This document shows positions 1-8,356 of a stretch of DNA of 64,000 nt, piece by piece. Made by a program: the position numbers and the translations under genes. How positions within the stretch are numbered: position 1 is the stretch's first letter; each line of letters opens with the position of its first letter. This stretch comes from Chakrabartyella piscis (GTDB taxonomy: Bacteria; Bacillota; Clostridia; Lachnospirales; Anaerotignaceae), in NCBI GenBank assembly GCA_030067835.1, contig CP092441.1, forward strand, positions 2,170,001-2,234,000. Direction: 5' to 3'. The notes under the pieces were generated by a model. That model saw only the letters and a program-made list of their open reading frames with translations, searched no databases and was not told the origin of the DNA.

Positions 1-51
1 GGTTTCAAGCCATTTATGGTGATGGAACCGATCATTTTCACCTCTGACTAC

Positions 52-105
52 AACTTGAAATCCTGATTTCAAGTTAGCGTGTCGGCTTTTTCGACACGCA
101 GAAAG
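52..105. repeat. Repeat family A fragment (two hairpins)
   Basis: A perfect inverted repeat (AACTTGAAATC / GATTTCAAGTT) is followed by a second hairpin with arms GCGTGTCG / CGACACGC. The same two hairpins occur in the opposite order and orientation at 30626-30672, and the first recurs at 11070-11092. This is therefore a truncated copy of a dispersed element rather than a simple terminator. It may still terminate transcription entering from the left. Confidence 0.7.
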
Positions 106-263
106 GTATACTATTGTATGCCTTTGTTTTGTGTTTGCATCTTCACATCATTTGTAAAATTCTACAAAATATTGCTAAATTTTATGTTTCTTATAGAATT
201 TCTATTCATTTCATAGTATGATAATAGAAACATCACTTTTATCTCGTTATAAGGAGTTATCAT

Positions 264-1427
264 ATGAAAAAGTTCGATTTTAAAAAAATAGATACCCAAT
301 ATACAAAAATTGGTTTTTATATCTTCCTTGTTGCAGCAGCTGTTATTTTATTTGAAAAAGTAGTTGGTAATCTTCCTGATTTGAGTGAAAAAACCACTGC
401 TTTTCTACAAGCATCTGCTCGCATTGGTTCTCCTTTTATCATTGGATTTGCATTGGCATATTTGCTGAATCCTTCTATGAAATTTTTTGAACGCAATCTT
501 TTGAAAATACATCCTATTTTGCATCATCACAGAAAACCGGTTCGTTCTTTTTGTATTTTGTTGAACTATTTGATCTTCTTTGGAGGTATCACTTGGATTA
601 TCCTCTATTTGGTACCTGAATTAAAGGATTCCTTCTTAACATTTATTCCACAATTGCCAACATATGTGGAGGATTTGAGTTATACCATTTCTCATTTCTT
701 TGATCAAATTGATTTTATTGACTCTAAGGATGTGGAGTCCACTTTGGCATACATCTTCAGTCCTTTGTTCAATGCATTTGAAAATTTGCCAACTTTGGTT
801 TCTGGTATTTTGACCAACTTATATTCTGTGGGTAAAATCACATTTGATGTGATTATGGCAATCTTCATTTCTTTCTATATGTTGTTGGAAAAAGAACTCT
901 TTGCCAAACAAGGTAAAAAAATTGTAATGGCACTGACTTCTCGTGAAAAATCTGGTCATATTTTGCATACCATTGGACGTATCAATATCATCTTTCAAAA
1001 ATTCATTGTTGGAAAAGCATTTGATTCTTTGATTGTTTGGCTGATTTGTCTTGTGGGTTTCACATTGCTCAATGTACCTTATACCCTTGTGTTCAGTTTG
1101 ATTCTAGGTGTCACCAATATGATTCCATACTTCGGTCCTTTTATTGGTGCAATTCCTGTTTGTTTGATTATCCTTTTGATCAACCCCGTCACTGCAATTT
1201 GGGTCATTATTTTCGTTATCATTTTGCAACAATTTGATGGATACTATCTTGGACCAAAAATCCTTGGTGATTCTTTGGATTTGAGCCCAATTTGGATTAT
1301 TCTTGCTGTTGTTTTGGGTGGTTCCCTTGGTGGTGCTGTTGGTATGTTCTTGGGTGTACCAATTTTGGCAACTGTCAAAATGTTCTTTAGCGAATACATC
1401 ACAAAAAAATACAACGAAAAATATTGA
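264..1427 (+). CDS. AI-2E family transporter (PerM/YdiK-like permease)
   Basis: A 387-residue polytopic membrane protein with about seven hydrophobic segments and a soluble stretch around residues 115-190 between early and late membrane helices. This is the layout of the AI-2E/PerM family (PF01594). The C-terminal block around residues 300-375, rich in Gly/Pro/Phe and ending in a GVPI motif, is the conserved family region. Members export small molecules or act in ion homeostasis; the substrate cannot be read from sequence. AAGGAG lies 7 nt before the ATG. The CPBP-protease gene follows after 21 bp, so the two are probably co-transcribed. Confidence 0.85.
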   Translation: MKKFDFKKIDTQYTKIGFYIFLVAAAVILFEKVVGNLPDLSEKTTAFLQASARIGSPFIIGFALAYLLNPSMKFFERNLLKIHPILHHHRKPVRSFCILLNYLIFFGGITWIILYLVPELKDSFLTFIPQLPTYVEDLSYTISHFFDQIDFIDSKDVESTLAYIFSPLFNAFENLPTLVSGILTNLYSVGKITFDVIMAIFISFYMLLEKELFAKQGKKIVMALTSREKSGHILHTIGRINIIFQKFIVGKAFDSLIVWLICLVGFTLLNVPYTLVFSLILGVTNMIPYFGPFIGAIPVCLIILLINPVTAIWVIIFVIILQQFDGYYLGPKILGDSLDLSPIWIILAVVLGGSLGGAVGMFLGVPILATVKMFFSEYITKKYNEKY

Positions 1428-1448
1428 TTCATCCTTAGGAGGCAACAC

Positions 1449-2330
1449 ATGAACCCAGTCAAACAAACGAACCGCTTTGCATTGATCTACTTCCTTATTT
1501 TCATTGGATTTGGATATGTATTTTATTTGTTTCCATTTGTAGAATCTCTCTCTTTCAATGGACAAAATATATTTGCACAGGTGATATACTCTATTTTACC
1601 AATACTGTTTTATTTTTTGGTGACTCGTAAAAATCCATTGACCATATTGCGTATCCATAAATTATCATGGAAAAATGTGGTTTTGGTCAGTCTATTTGCC
1701 ATTGTTGTGCAACCTTTTATGGCACTGCTTTCATTTTTGGCATCTTTGGTGTTTCCAAATCTTGTCAATGAAGCTTTTATGAGCTTAGAAAACGAAAGTC
1801 TATGGAGTACTTTGGTTGCAATGGCAATTTTACCTGCAATTTTGGAAGAATTGTTGGTGCGTGGTATTTTCTTATCTGGCTATCAAATGTTAGGACGCAA
1901 ACGAGCCATTTTTTGTAGTGCGTTGTTGTTTGGTATGCTGCATATGAATCCACAACAGTTCTTCTATGCATTTATAGCTGGTTTATTCTTTTGTTTTTTG
2001 GTGGAGCGTAGTGGTTCTATTTTTGCTTCCATTATCCCCCACTTTATCATCAATGGAACCAATGTATCCACATACTTTATTTCCCAAAGTTCCATTGCAG
2101 AAACAACAGAATCTGCCATTGAGTTTACCAATATGGACTTTTTCATTTATTCCCTTGGTAGCTTTATGATTTCATTGCCATTTTTGGTTGGTGTTTTGTA
2201 TTTGTTTGTGCGTAACAATCCACCAAGACTGGATATTCCAAAAGAATACCGTGAAAAGTTCTTCACTGTGCCTATGTATTTGATTTTTCTTTTGACATTC
2301 TTTTATGGTGTATTACCATTTATCTTTTGA
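1449..2330 (+). CDS. CPBP family intramembrane glutamic endopeptidase
   Basis: A 293-residue protein of about eight membrane helices. The three CPBP (Abi, PF02517) motifs are visible: EELLVR at residues 133-138, an F-x-x-x-H motif (FGMLH) about 30 residues later, and H-x-x-x-N in the segment IPHFIINGTN. These form the membrane-embedded active site of Rce1-like glutamic proteases. In bacteria the family has been linked to bacteriocin self-immunity and membrane-protein processing. No bacteriocin gene is nearby, so the role is open. It follows the AI-2E permease with AGGAGG upstream and is followed by a terminator. Confidence 0.85.
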   Translation: MNPVKQTNRFALIYFLIFIGFGYVFYLFPFVESLSFNGQNIFAQVIYSILPILFYFLVTRKNPLTILRIHKLSWKNVVLVSLFAIVVQPFMALLSFLASLVFPNLVNEAFMSLENESLWSTLVAMAILPAILEELLVRGIFLSGYQMLGRKRAIFCSALLFGMLHMNPQQFFYAFIAGLFFCFLVERSGSIFASIIPHFIINGTNVSTYFISQSSIAETTESAIEFTNMDFFIYSLGSFMISLPFLVGVLYLFVRNNPPRLDIPKEYREKFFTVPMYLIFLLTFFYGVLPFIF

Positions 2331-2387
2331 AACAAAAAAAAATAGCGTAGCAACCAACGTTACTACACCATTCTATTTCGCTTATTT

Positions 2388-2418
2388 GGAGTCACATGCT
2401 GATGTGATTCCTTTTTTA
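2388..2418 (+). terminator. Rho-independent terminator after CPBP gene
   Basis: Ten-base-pair stem GGAGTCACAT / ATGTGATTCC with a 4-nt loop, followed by six T. It ends the AI-2E/CPBP transcription unit and faces the convergent DUF188 gene. Confidence 0.75.
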
Positions 2419-2421
2419 TGT

Positions 2422-2868
2422 TTATTTTTCTTGTTGCAAAACTCGTTCCAATGCATTTTGGAATGCTTCGTCATTTTCTTTGGTTCTTTTGGCGATGCGA
2501 CCACTTCTACCCTTTTTCTGTCTACGCATTTCCCTAGATAAATGACGTTCAAACAACATACGATCTATATTTTCAGGGGTATAGAAAAATCCATTGTGAT
2601 GCAGTGTTGTAGCACCCTTTGCCAATAACAAAGTAGCCAGTCCATAATCTCCAGTGACTGCAACATCACCTTTTTGTGTCAAATTTGCAATCTTCAAATC
2701 TGCACTATCAGAGCCTTTGTCTACTGTTGTAACATGTACAAATGGTTCTGCATAGTACAAGACATGGGCTGAATCTGTCACCATTTCCACAGAAACATCG
2801 TATTTTTTTGCCAAATAAACAATGATTTCCTTCACTGGACAAGCATCTGCATCCACTAATATTTTCAT
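2422..2868 (-). CDS. DUF188 (YaiI/YqxD) family protein
   Basis: A 148-residue soluble protein matching the YaiI/YqxD family in length and motifs. It opens with MKILVDADACPVK, the family signature, whose Asp residues suggest a PIN/NYN-like metal site. It also has the VTGDYGLA motif in the middle and a basic Arg/Lys-rich C-terminal third (residues 108-132). The biochemical activity of the family is not established; a nuclease-like fold is inferred. AAAGGA precedes the ATG. The gene is convergent with the CPBP gene. Confidence 0.85.
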   Translation of the reverse strand: MKILVDADACPVKEIIVYLAKKYDVSVEMVTDSAHVLYYAEPFVHVTTVDKGSDSADLKIANLTQKGDVAVTGDYGLATLLLAKGATTLHHNGFFYTPENIDRMLFERHLSREMRRQKKGRSGRIAKRTKENDEAFQNALERVLQQEK

Positions 2869-2885
2869 AGGTTTTCCTTTCTAAC

Positions 2886-2978
2886 AGAACGGGCGGACAC
2901 ACAGTCATCATTTTGCAAGCAAAATCACCTGCGGTGACCACCATATCTTTGGCGGTGAGAAGTCCGCCCCTACAATAT
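2886..2978. repeat. Palindromic repeat with long loop
   Basis: Outer arms GGGCGGAC / GTCCGCCC, followed by CTAC, enclose an inner block with GCAAGCAAAATCACC and TTTGGCGGTGA. The inner block recurs, reverse-complemented, inside the repeat at 11577-11640, which shows that these elements nest. Confidence 0.7.
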
Positions 2979-2994
2979 CATGTTTAGTTGTGTA

Positions 2995-3522
2995 TTACAG
3001 TCTACTTTTGTATGCGAAAATTGCCAAAATGGTTTTGCCATCTTTGATTTGTCCATTTGTAATCATAGAAAGGGCTTCTTCCAAGGTGTAGGTCTCGATT
3101 TCCACAAATTCATCAGCATCCAAGTGTTGCACGCCTTCTGTCAAATCAGAAGCAATGTACATATGGATTCTTTCATCACAAAAACCAACAGTTGGATACA
3201 TTTCGCAAAGATACTCAACTTTGCCACCTTTGAAGCCAGTTTCTTCTTCCAATTCACGTAAAACACCTTCTTCTGGTGTTTCACCATCTTCCAAAATACC
3301 AGCTGGAATTTCCAACATCATTTCTGCATAAGCATGACGATATTGACGTACAAAAAGCAACTTACCATCAGGCATAATGGGAAGCACTGCACCAGCACTT
3401 GCACCACGAATCACTGTTTCACGATAGGTGGTTTTGCCATTTGGCAATGTAATTTCATCCACTGTCACACGTACAATCTTTCCAACATGGGTACATTCGC
3501 TGTTTACCACTTCATAAGCCAA
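2995..3522 (-). CDS. NUDIX hydrolase, ADP-ribose pyrophosphatase type
   Basis: About 175 residues with a complete Nudix box, G-x5-E-x7-REUxEExGU, seen as GILEDGETPEEGV followed by LRELEEETGF. The preceding VRQYRHA motif and the downstream AxDLTEG segment resemble ADP-ribose pyrophosphatases (NudF type), which split ADP-ribose to AMP and ribose-5-phosphate. The start is uncertain. A GTG at 3531 lies directly on the AAAGAGG sequence, whereas the TTG at 3522 has GAGGTG five to six bases upstream and is preferred. Monocistronic, with repeats on both sides. Confidence 0.85.
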   Translation of the reverse strand: MAYEVVNSECTHVGKIVRVTVDEITLPNGKTTYRETVIRGASAGAVLPIMPDGKLLFVRQYRHAYAEMMLEIPAGILEDGETPEEGVLRELEEETGFKGGKVEYLCEMYPTVGFCDERIHMYIASDLTEGVQHLDADEFVEIETYTLEEALSMITNGQIKDGKTILAIFAYKSRL

Positions 3523-3595
3523 AGAAAACACCTCTTTCTATATTAGACAAAGTTACAACTAAACTTAATGAGACCTAATATACATGACATATCTT

Positions 3596-3830
3596 AATTA
3601 TGTAGGGAATGCATTGTATGCATTCTACTTTCGGTACGCATACAATGCGTACCCTACAATATATAAAAACTCTTTTATCTTTAATTGGGACTATACAAAC
3701 AATTTAAGCGAAACAACGGGTGGATATAGAATCCACCCCTACATTTAGTGATATTGGATGAATATGAAATTCACCATCCCTACATAGCATTTGGTTTTGT
3801 AGGGGATGGCGTCCCCGACATCCCGAAAAT
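3596..3830. repeat. Cluster of TGTAGGG-type palindromes
   Basis: Three or more palindromic units lie in tandem. They are TGTAGGGAATGCA...TGCATTCTAC with a related ACGCATACAATGCGTACCCTACA unit, GGGTGGAT / ATCCACCC ending CCCCTACA at about 3718-3744, and a TGTAGGGGATGG unit near 3800. They share an edge (GTAGGG or its complement) but have different stems. They fill most of the 320 bp between the NUDIX and aminotransferase genes. No gene is visible here. Confidence 0.75.
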
Positions 3831-3844
3831 TTTGAGTGAATGGT

Positions 3845-5041
3845 TTACACCAATTCAGAAACCATTTCTGCAATACGATCCATACCTTTTGCAATGAGTT
3901 CCATGCTGGTTGCATAGGAAAGACGGATATAATCAGGCATACCAAAGTCTGCACAAGGTACAACTGCAACGTATTTTTCATCCAACAAAATGGAAGCAAA
4001 GTCAGCTGCAGATTGAATTTCATTTGCACCATGTTTTTTACCATATGTACCAGTTACATTCACAAAGAGATAGAAAGCACCTTGTGGTTCCAAAGCAGAA
4101 ATCATTGGAATTGCTTCTTCTCTTTCGTAGATGTAATTTCTTCTTTTTTTGAATTCCACACACATTTCTTTGACACAATCTTGAGGACCATTGAGAGCTG
4201 CCAAAGTTGCTGCTTGTGCAATGGAATTTGGATTGGATGCCATATGGGATTGCAAAGAAGACATAAGTTTTGCCACTTCCAAGGGAGCTGCTGCAAAACC
4301 AATTCTCCAACCAGTCATAGCATAGCTTTTGGAAACACCATTGATGACAATGGTTCTATCATAAATTTCTTTGCCCAAGGATGCGATACTGATGTGTTTC
4401 AACTCATCATCATAAATGAGTTTTTCATAGATTTCATCGGAAACCACAAAGATATCTTTTTCCACAGCAAAATCTGCAACCATTTGCAAATCTTCCAAAG
4501 AAGAAACCATACCTGTTGGGTTAGATGGACTTGTCAAAACAACTGCTTTTGTTTTTTCAGTATATGCAGCAGTGAGTTCTTCTTTGACCAACATAAATTT
4601 ATTTTCTTTTTTGGTTTGTACCACAACTGGAACACCACCAGCAATGCGAACCATTTCAGAATAGCTCAGCCAAAAAGGTGCTGGAATGATTACTTCGTCA
4701 CCTTCGTTTAGAATTGCCATAAATGTGTTGATCAAAGAGTGTTTGGCACCATTGCTGATGACGATTTGTGCTGGTGTATAGTCCAAATCATTGTCTCTTT
4801 TGAATTTATCACACACAGCTTGACGAAGTACTGGTGTACCAGAACCTGCTGTGTATCTGGTTTCCCCATTATTGATGGCAGCAATACCAGCTGCACGAAT
4901 ATGTTCTGGTGTATCAAAATCAGGTTCACCAACGCCAAAAGTGATGATGTCTTTGCCTTCTGCTTTCAGTTGACCTGCTTTTGCAGAAATTGCCAATGTA
5001 CTAGATGGTTTGATGCTTGAAGCTCTTTCAGATAATTTCAT
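3845..5041 (-). CDS. Pyridoxal-phosphate aminotransferase, class I (aspartate type)
   Basis: A 398-residue fold-type I aminotransferase. The PLP lysine is K238 in SKSYAMTGWRIG. SNPTG near residue 173 and the RYTAGSG motif near residue 62 place it with aspartate-family aminotransferases (I-gamma type), which interconvert aspartate/oxaloacetate and 2-oxoglutarate/glutamate. A conserved Arg near the C-terminus (YIRLSYA) binds the substrate carboxylate. Exact substrate range is not determined; aspartate is the likeliest. GAGGTG is placed correctly before the ATG. It is divergent from spoIIM across a 340 bp gap. Confidence 0.9.
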   Translation of the reverse strand: MKLSERASSIKPSSTLAISAKAGQLKAEGKDIITFGVGEPDFDTPEHIRAAGIAAINNGETRYTAGSGTPVLRQAVCDKFKRDNDLDYTPAQIVISNGAKHSLINTFMAILNEGDEVIIPAPFWLSYSEMVRIAGGVPVVVQTKKENKFMLVKEELTAAYTEKTKAVVLTSPSNPTGMVSSLEDLQMVADFAVEKDIFVVSDEIYEKLIYDDELKHISIASLGKEIYDRTIVINGVSKSYAMTGWRIGFAAAPLEVAKLMSSLQSHMASNPNSIAQAATLAALNGPQDCVKEMCVEFKKRRNYIYEREEAIPMISALEPQGAFYLFVNVTGTYGKKHGANEIQSAADFASILLDEKYVAVVPCADFGMPDYIRLSYATSMELIAKGMDRIAEMVSELV

Positions 5042-5380
5042 ATTGACACCTCGTTTGATATATTTTATTTACAATAACATTCTTTTTTATTTTAGCTGTT
5101 TCTACATAAAAACACAAGAGTTTTTGTGGATATTGAAAGATAATTGAAAAATCAAAGATTCTTCGTCACATTGTTCCTCTGAATGACAAAATATAACCCC
5201 ATAACAAGAATACATCATGCCAAATGCAACACAAATCACTGACACTATAAAAGTAAAAATCTACATGTAGAGATATCTTCACAAAACCACTACCCAATCT
5301 GAAAACATCGTGGTAAACTATCATAAACGATACCTACACGCATATCCTTGTACTAGGACAAGAAGGGATGTGCAGATGTT
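5042..5380. other. Intergenic region between divergent aminotransferase and spoIIM
   Basis: 339 bp without a gene. Bases 5153-5190 carry a degenerate, reverse-complemented copy of the dispersed string GTCATTCAGAGGA...GACGAAGAATC that recurs at 18005, 21573, 23618 and 53992. The rest is AT-rich and must hold promoters for both flanking genes, but I find no convincing -35/-10 pair. Confidence 0.5.
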
Positions 5381-5959
5381 ATGGTACAAAAAAAACTACG
5401 AAAATCATATACCCAGATGCTGAAGTTACTTTATTCCGTTTGTGGCATTTTTTTGTGTGGCATTGCCATTGGTGCTGTTTTTGCCAATTATGTTGGCATT
5501 GGTTGGCTATCGGATATGGGTGTTATTTTGGAAGAAGGCACCGAAACAGGAACTTTGCAGTCCTATGGTGAAATTTTCTGGAAATATGGCAAATACCAGC
5601 TGCTCATTTGGCTTGGTGGCTGGAGACCCATTGGTATGGTGGTTTCTGGTTCTGCTTTTTTGTTTCGTGGCATTTCCTTGGGGTTTTGCTCTGCTATGAT
5701 ACTTTTGACCTATGGTGTTGGTGGTATTTGGCTTGTGATTGTGTCCTATTTGCCACAAAATTTGATTTTGATTCCTGCTTATATTGCTATGATGTGTGTT
5801 GCCATTTTCTATACAACAAAATTGAGCAGAAACACTACAATCCACAAACGAAAGCAAACCATCAATGGCACACATATGGAATACATTCTATTGCTTTTGC
5901 TATCCTTTATACCCATTGCAATTGGTGTTGGCATTGAACGTCTGCTTTGCTGTAACTAA
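5381..5959 (+). CDS. spoIIM: SpoIIM-like stage II sporulation membrane protein
   Basis: A 192-residue integral membrane protein with about five hydrophobic helices and a short charged loop. It fits the DUF95/SpoIIM family in length and topology, including the G-x-x-LG start of helix 1 and the LPQNLILIPAYI segment near residues 125-137. SpoIIM, with SpoIID and SpoIIP, drives septal thinning and engulfment during sporulation. It is directly followed by xerD, an arrangement common in Clostridia, which supports the call. The AGAAGGGA sequence is 12 nt from the ATG, longer than ideal. Confidence 0.75.
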   Translation: MVQKKLRKSYTQMLKLLYSVCGIFLCGIAIGAVFANYVGIGWLSDMGVILEEGTETGTLQSYGEIFWKYGKYQLLIWLGGWRPIGMVVSGSAFLFRGISLGFCSAMILLTYGVGGIWLVIVSYLPQNLILIPAYIAMMCVAIFYTTKLSRNTTIHKRKQTINGTHMEYILLLLLSFIPIAIGVGIERLLCCN

Positions 5960-5972
5960 AAGAGGTGAATTT

Positions 5973-6866
5973 ATGAAAGAAAGTATCCAAACCTATTTGG
6001 AATATCGAAAAGTGAAGAAAAAAATTTCTTTGAATACATGGCTATCCTACGAACGTGACTTGCGTGGTTTTGCAGAATATTTGGAAAAACTAGGCATTTT
6101 TCGTGTGTCGCAAATCAACCAAACCAATATTTTGGCATATGTATATCAGCTAGAAAAAGCTGGTAAATCCATGTCCACTGTGCAAAGAACCCTTGTTTCT
6201 TTACGTGGATACTTTGCCTATTTGGTACAATTTGGTGTGTTGCAAGAAAATCCCATAGAAGATGTGGAATTGACAAAGGTACAAAAAAAGAAACCTGTCA
6301 TTTTATCCATAGAGCATATAGAACAACTGCTTCTGCAACCAGATTTATCTGATGCAAAGGGTTTGCGTGACAAAGCCATTATGGAGCTATTGTATGCAAC
6401 TGGCATTCGTGTTTCTGAGCTAATTCTATTGGAAGTGCAGGATGTAAACCTGTTGCTGTCCTATGTACGTTGCAAACCAAAGGGTACCACCTTCAAAGAA
6501 CGTACCATACCCATTGGCGCAGAAGCAAAAACTGCTTTGGAACAATATGAAACCCTAGGACGCATCCAACTGGTCAAAGAAGAACGTCAAAAATGTCTAT
6601 TTCTCAATCGTAGAGGGGAACCATTGACACGCCAAGGAATTTGGAAGTTGATGAAAGCATATGGTGTCGAAGCTGGCATAAAAGAAGAAGTGACACCCCA
6701 TTCTTTGCGACATTCCTTTGCAGCACATATGATTGCAAATGGTGCTGATGTGCAAACGGTGCAAGAATTGATGGGACATACAGACCTTGCTTCCACACAG
6801 ATTTATGTGCAAACAGAACATCCCAAAACACGTCAGGTGTATACCAATACGCATCCAAGAGCATGA
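5973..6866 (+). CDS. xerD: Tyrosine recombinase XerD
   Basis: A 297-residue tyrosine recombinase with an N-terminal SAM-like core-binding domain (about 1-100) and a catalytic domain (about 110-290). The catalytic residues are complete: R146 (ATGIRVSEL), a Lys near 168-170, H243 and R246 (HSLRHSF), H269 (MGHT) and Y278 (IYVQ). Its length and its place after spoIIM suit the housekeeping XerD, which resolves chromosome dimers at dif, rather than an element-borne integrase. The start at 5973 follows AGAGGTGA; the longer frame back to 5865 overlaps spoIIM and is rejected. Confidence 0.88.
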   Translation: MKESIQTYLEYRKVKKKISLNTWLSYERDLRGFAEYLEKLGIFRVSQINQTNILAYVYQLEKAGKSMSTVQRTLVSLRGYFAYLVQFGVLQENPIEDVELTKVQKKKPVILSIEHIEQLLLQPDLSDAKGLRDKAIMELLYATGIRVSELILLEVQDVNLLLSYVRCKPKGTTFKERTIPIGAEAKTALEQYETLGRIQLVKEERQKCLFLNRRGEPLTRQGIWKLMKAYGVEAGIKEEVTPHSLRHSFAAHMIANGADVQTVQELMGHTDLASTQIYVQTEHPKTRQVYTNTHPRA

Positions 6867-6930
6867 AAATAACATTATGTGTATTGATTTTCATAACGAT
6901 TATGCTTATAATCTGTAGTATCGTTTGTTT

Positions 6931-6956
6931 TGTAGGGGTGACGTTTCGTCACCCGT
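6931..6956. repeat. TGTAGGG palindrome
   Basis: TGTAGGGGTGACG-TTT-CGTCACCC: a perfect 8-bp stem (GGGTGACG / CGTCACCC) with a 3-nt loop. It is one of the variable-stem family. Confidence 0.75.
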
Positions 6957-6985
6957 TGGAATGTTTGTGAATTAATATTAGGTAG

Positions 6986-7490
6986 GAATTTATTCACGTT
7001 TTAAAGCATTCAGACCTTACTTTTTGACACTAAAAAGTAACAAAAAGTGCCACTACTTCCGAAGCGTGGAGCACGGTTCAAGGAGGCTGCGACTCCTCGA
7101 AACTCCTTTGCAAGGTGGAATAGAGGTGGCTATTGCTATAATTTATGGCTTGAGCGTACTTCCTTCATGGCTAGAGACGCTTATTGAAACTTTTACTAGT
7201 AATAATTGAGAGGGTTCCACTTTGCAAGCAAAGGTTGAATGGAACCTAAAAAAAGCATTTATTTACATCTTACTTTGGTTTTGAAGCAGTAATCAAGAGG
7301 TGAGGGGCTTGTCACTCACGGTCTAATCGTAGGATTTAATTTTCTATACATCCGTCTATCGGGGGGATATATAAGGGGGTCTTGACCACCTTATAGCGTG
7401 GCTCCACGCCTTCGAAAAGAGTGGCACTTTTGGGGTACCTTTTGGTGTCAAAAGGTACGGTCTATAAGTCTTTAACATTTGAATAAATTA
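6986..7490. mobile_element. MITE-like element with ~90 bp terminal inverted repeats
   Basis: The left end (6986-7073) and right end (7396-7490) are imperfect inverted copies. The left reads GGAATTTATTCACGTTTTAA, CAGACC, TTTTTGACACTAAAAAGTA, AAAAGTGCCACT, GAAGCGTGGAGC. The right gives the same series when reverse-complemented. The interior is about 320 bp, has a hairpin (GGGTTCCA / TGGAACC at about 7211-7247), and encodes no transposase. The right 214 bp recurs at 11481-11756. This fits a non-autonomous miniature inverted-repeat element. Function and mobiliser are unknown. Confidence 0.65.
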
Positions 7491-7573
7491 AAGGATTGAA
7501 TTATTATATTTATCTTCTTGCTTCACTACACATTATATAAATACTCTTCACATTTACCAATGTAACTTCATAC

Positions 7574-7616
7574 AAAAAACGATACACCGAGTTCAACCTT
7601 GATGTATCGTTTCTTT
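7574..7616 (-). terminator. Terminator downstream of trmB
   Basis: AAACGATACA / TGTATCGTTT stem with T-runs on both sides. On the minus strand it closes the trmB transcript. Confidence 0.7.
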
Positions 7617-7631
7617 TTATTTATTTCGTTT

Positions 7632-8270
7632 TTATTTGGTTTCGTATCTTGCTTCCAAACGATAAATTGGCATACCTGCTGCAGAGAATTTCTCTTCATA
7701 TTCTGTCATAATATTGCCCTCATAGTCACTATTGTGCAAATCCAAGGAAATGTTGGACATCTTCCAATCATCGGCACAGAATTCATTCAAAGAAAACTCA
7801 AACAAATCACGATTGTCTGTTTTGAAGAAAATTTCTGCATTTTGACCCATTACTTCACGATAGCTTTTCAAGAAATCACGATAGGTCAATCTACGTTTGT
7901 ACATACGTTTCTTAGGCCATGGATCGCTGAAGTTGAGGTACAATCTTTGGAATTCACCCACTTCAAACAATTCTGATAAATTTCTTGCATTTTCCCAAAC
8001 CAAAGCCACATTGGGTAACTCCGCTTCCACTTTTCTGGCAGCAACTGCAACCACCGCTTGTTGACGTTCAATTCCAATATAATTCACATCAGGATAAGCC
8101 TTTGCATTTTTGGTGATGAATCCACCTTTGCCACAGCCCACTTCCACATAGATGGGATTGTCATTGCCAAATAATTCTGACCATCTGCCTTTGTACTCCA
8201 CTGCATCGTTGATGACTTTGCTATTGTTTTCTATTTCCGCTTCTGTCCAAGCTCTTTTTCGAATACGCAT
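7632..8270 (-). CDS. trmB: tRNA (guanine-N7-)-methyltransferase TrmB
   Basis: A 212-residue Rossmann-type methyltransferase. The S-adenosylmethionine motif is VEVGCGKGGF (about residues 41-50), followed by the acidic GIERQ and the TrmB signature NFSDPWPKKRMYKRRLTY (about 114-131). The C-terminus carries the IYRLEA motif. TrmB forms m7G46 in the variable loop of tRNAs. The start ATG has AAGGAG six bases upstream. It is a stand-alone gene with a hairpin terminator downstream. Confidence 0.93.
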   Translation of the reverse strand: MRIRKRAWTEAEIENNSKVINDAVEYKGRWSELFGNDNPIYVEVGCGKGGFITKNAKAYPDVNYIGIERQQAVVAVAARKVEAELPNVALVWENARNLSELFEVGEFQRLYLNFSDPWPKKRMYKRRLTYRDFLKSYREVMGQNAEIFFKTDNRDLFEFSLNEFCADDWKMSNISLDLHNSDYEGNIMTEYEEKFSAAGMPIYRLEARYETK

Positions 8271-8356
8271 ATCTTTCTCCTTCTATTGGTACACAATACT
8301 TTCTTAATGATATCATACTATAGAAGAAGATGTATTGGCAATATGAAATTTTTCAA

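Noticed and set aside
5865-5972. N-terminal extension of xerD
   Set aside because: It lies inside spoIIM in another frame and has no ribosome-binding site; the ATG at 5973 has one.
7024-7209. 61-residue open frame inside the MITE-like element
   Set aside because: It begins in the inverted repeat end and has no ribosome-binding site; not preserved in the copy at 11.5 kb.
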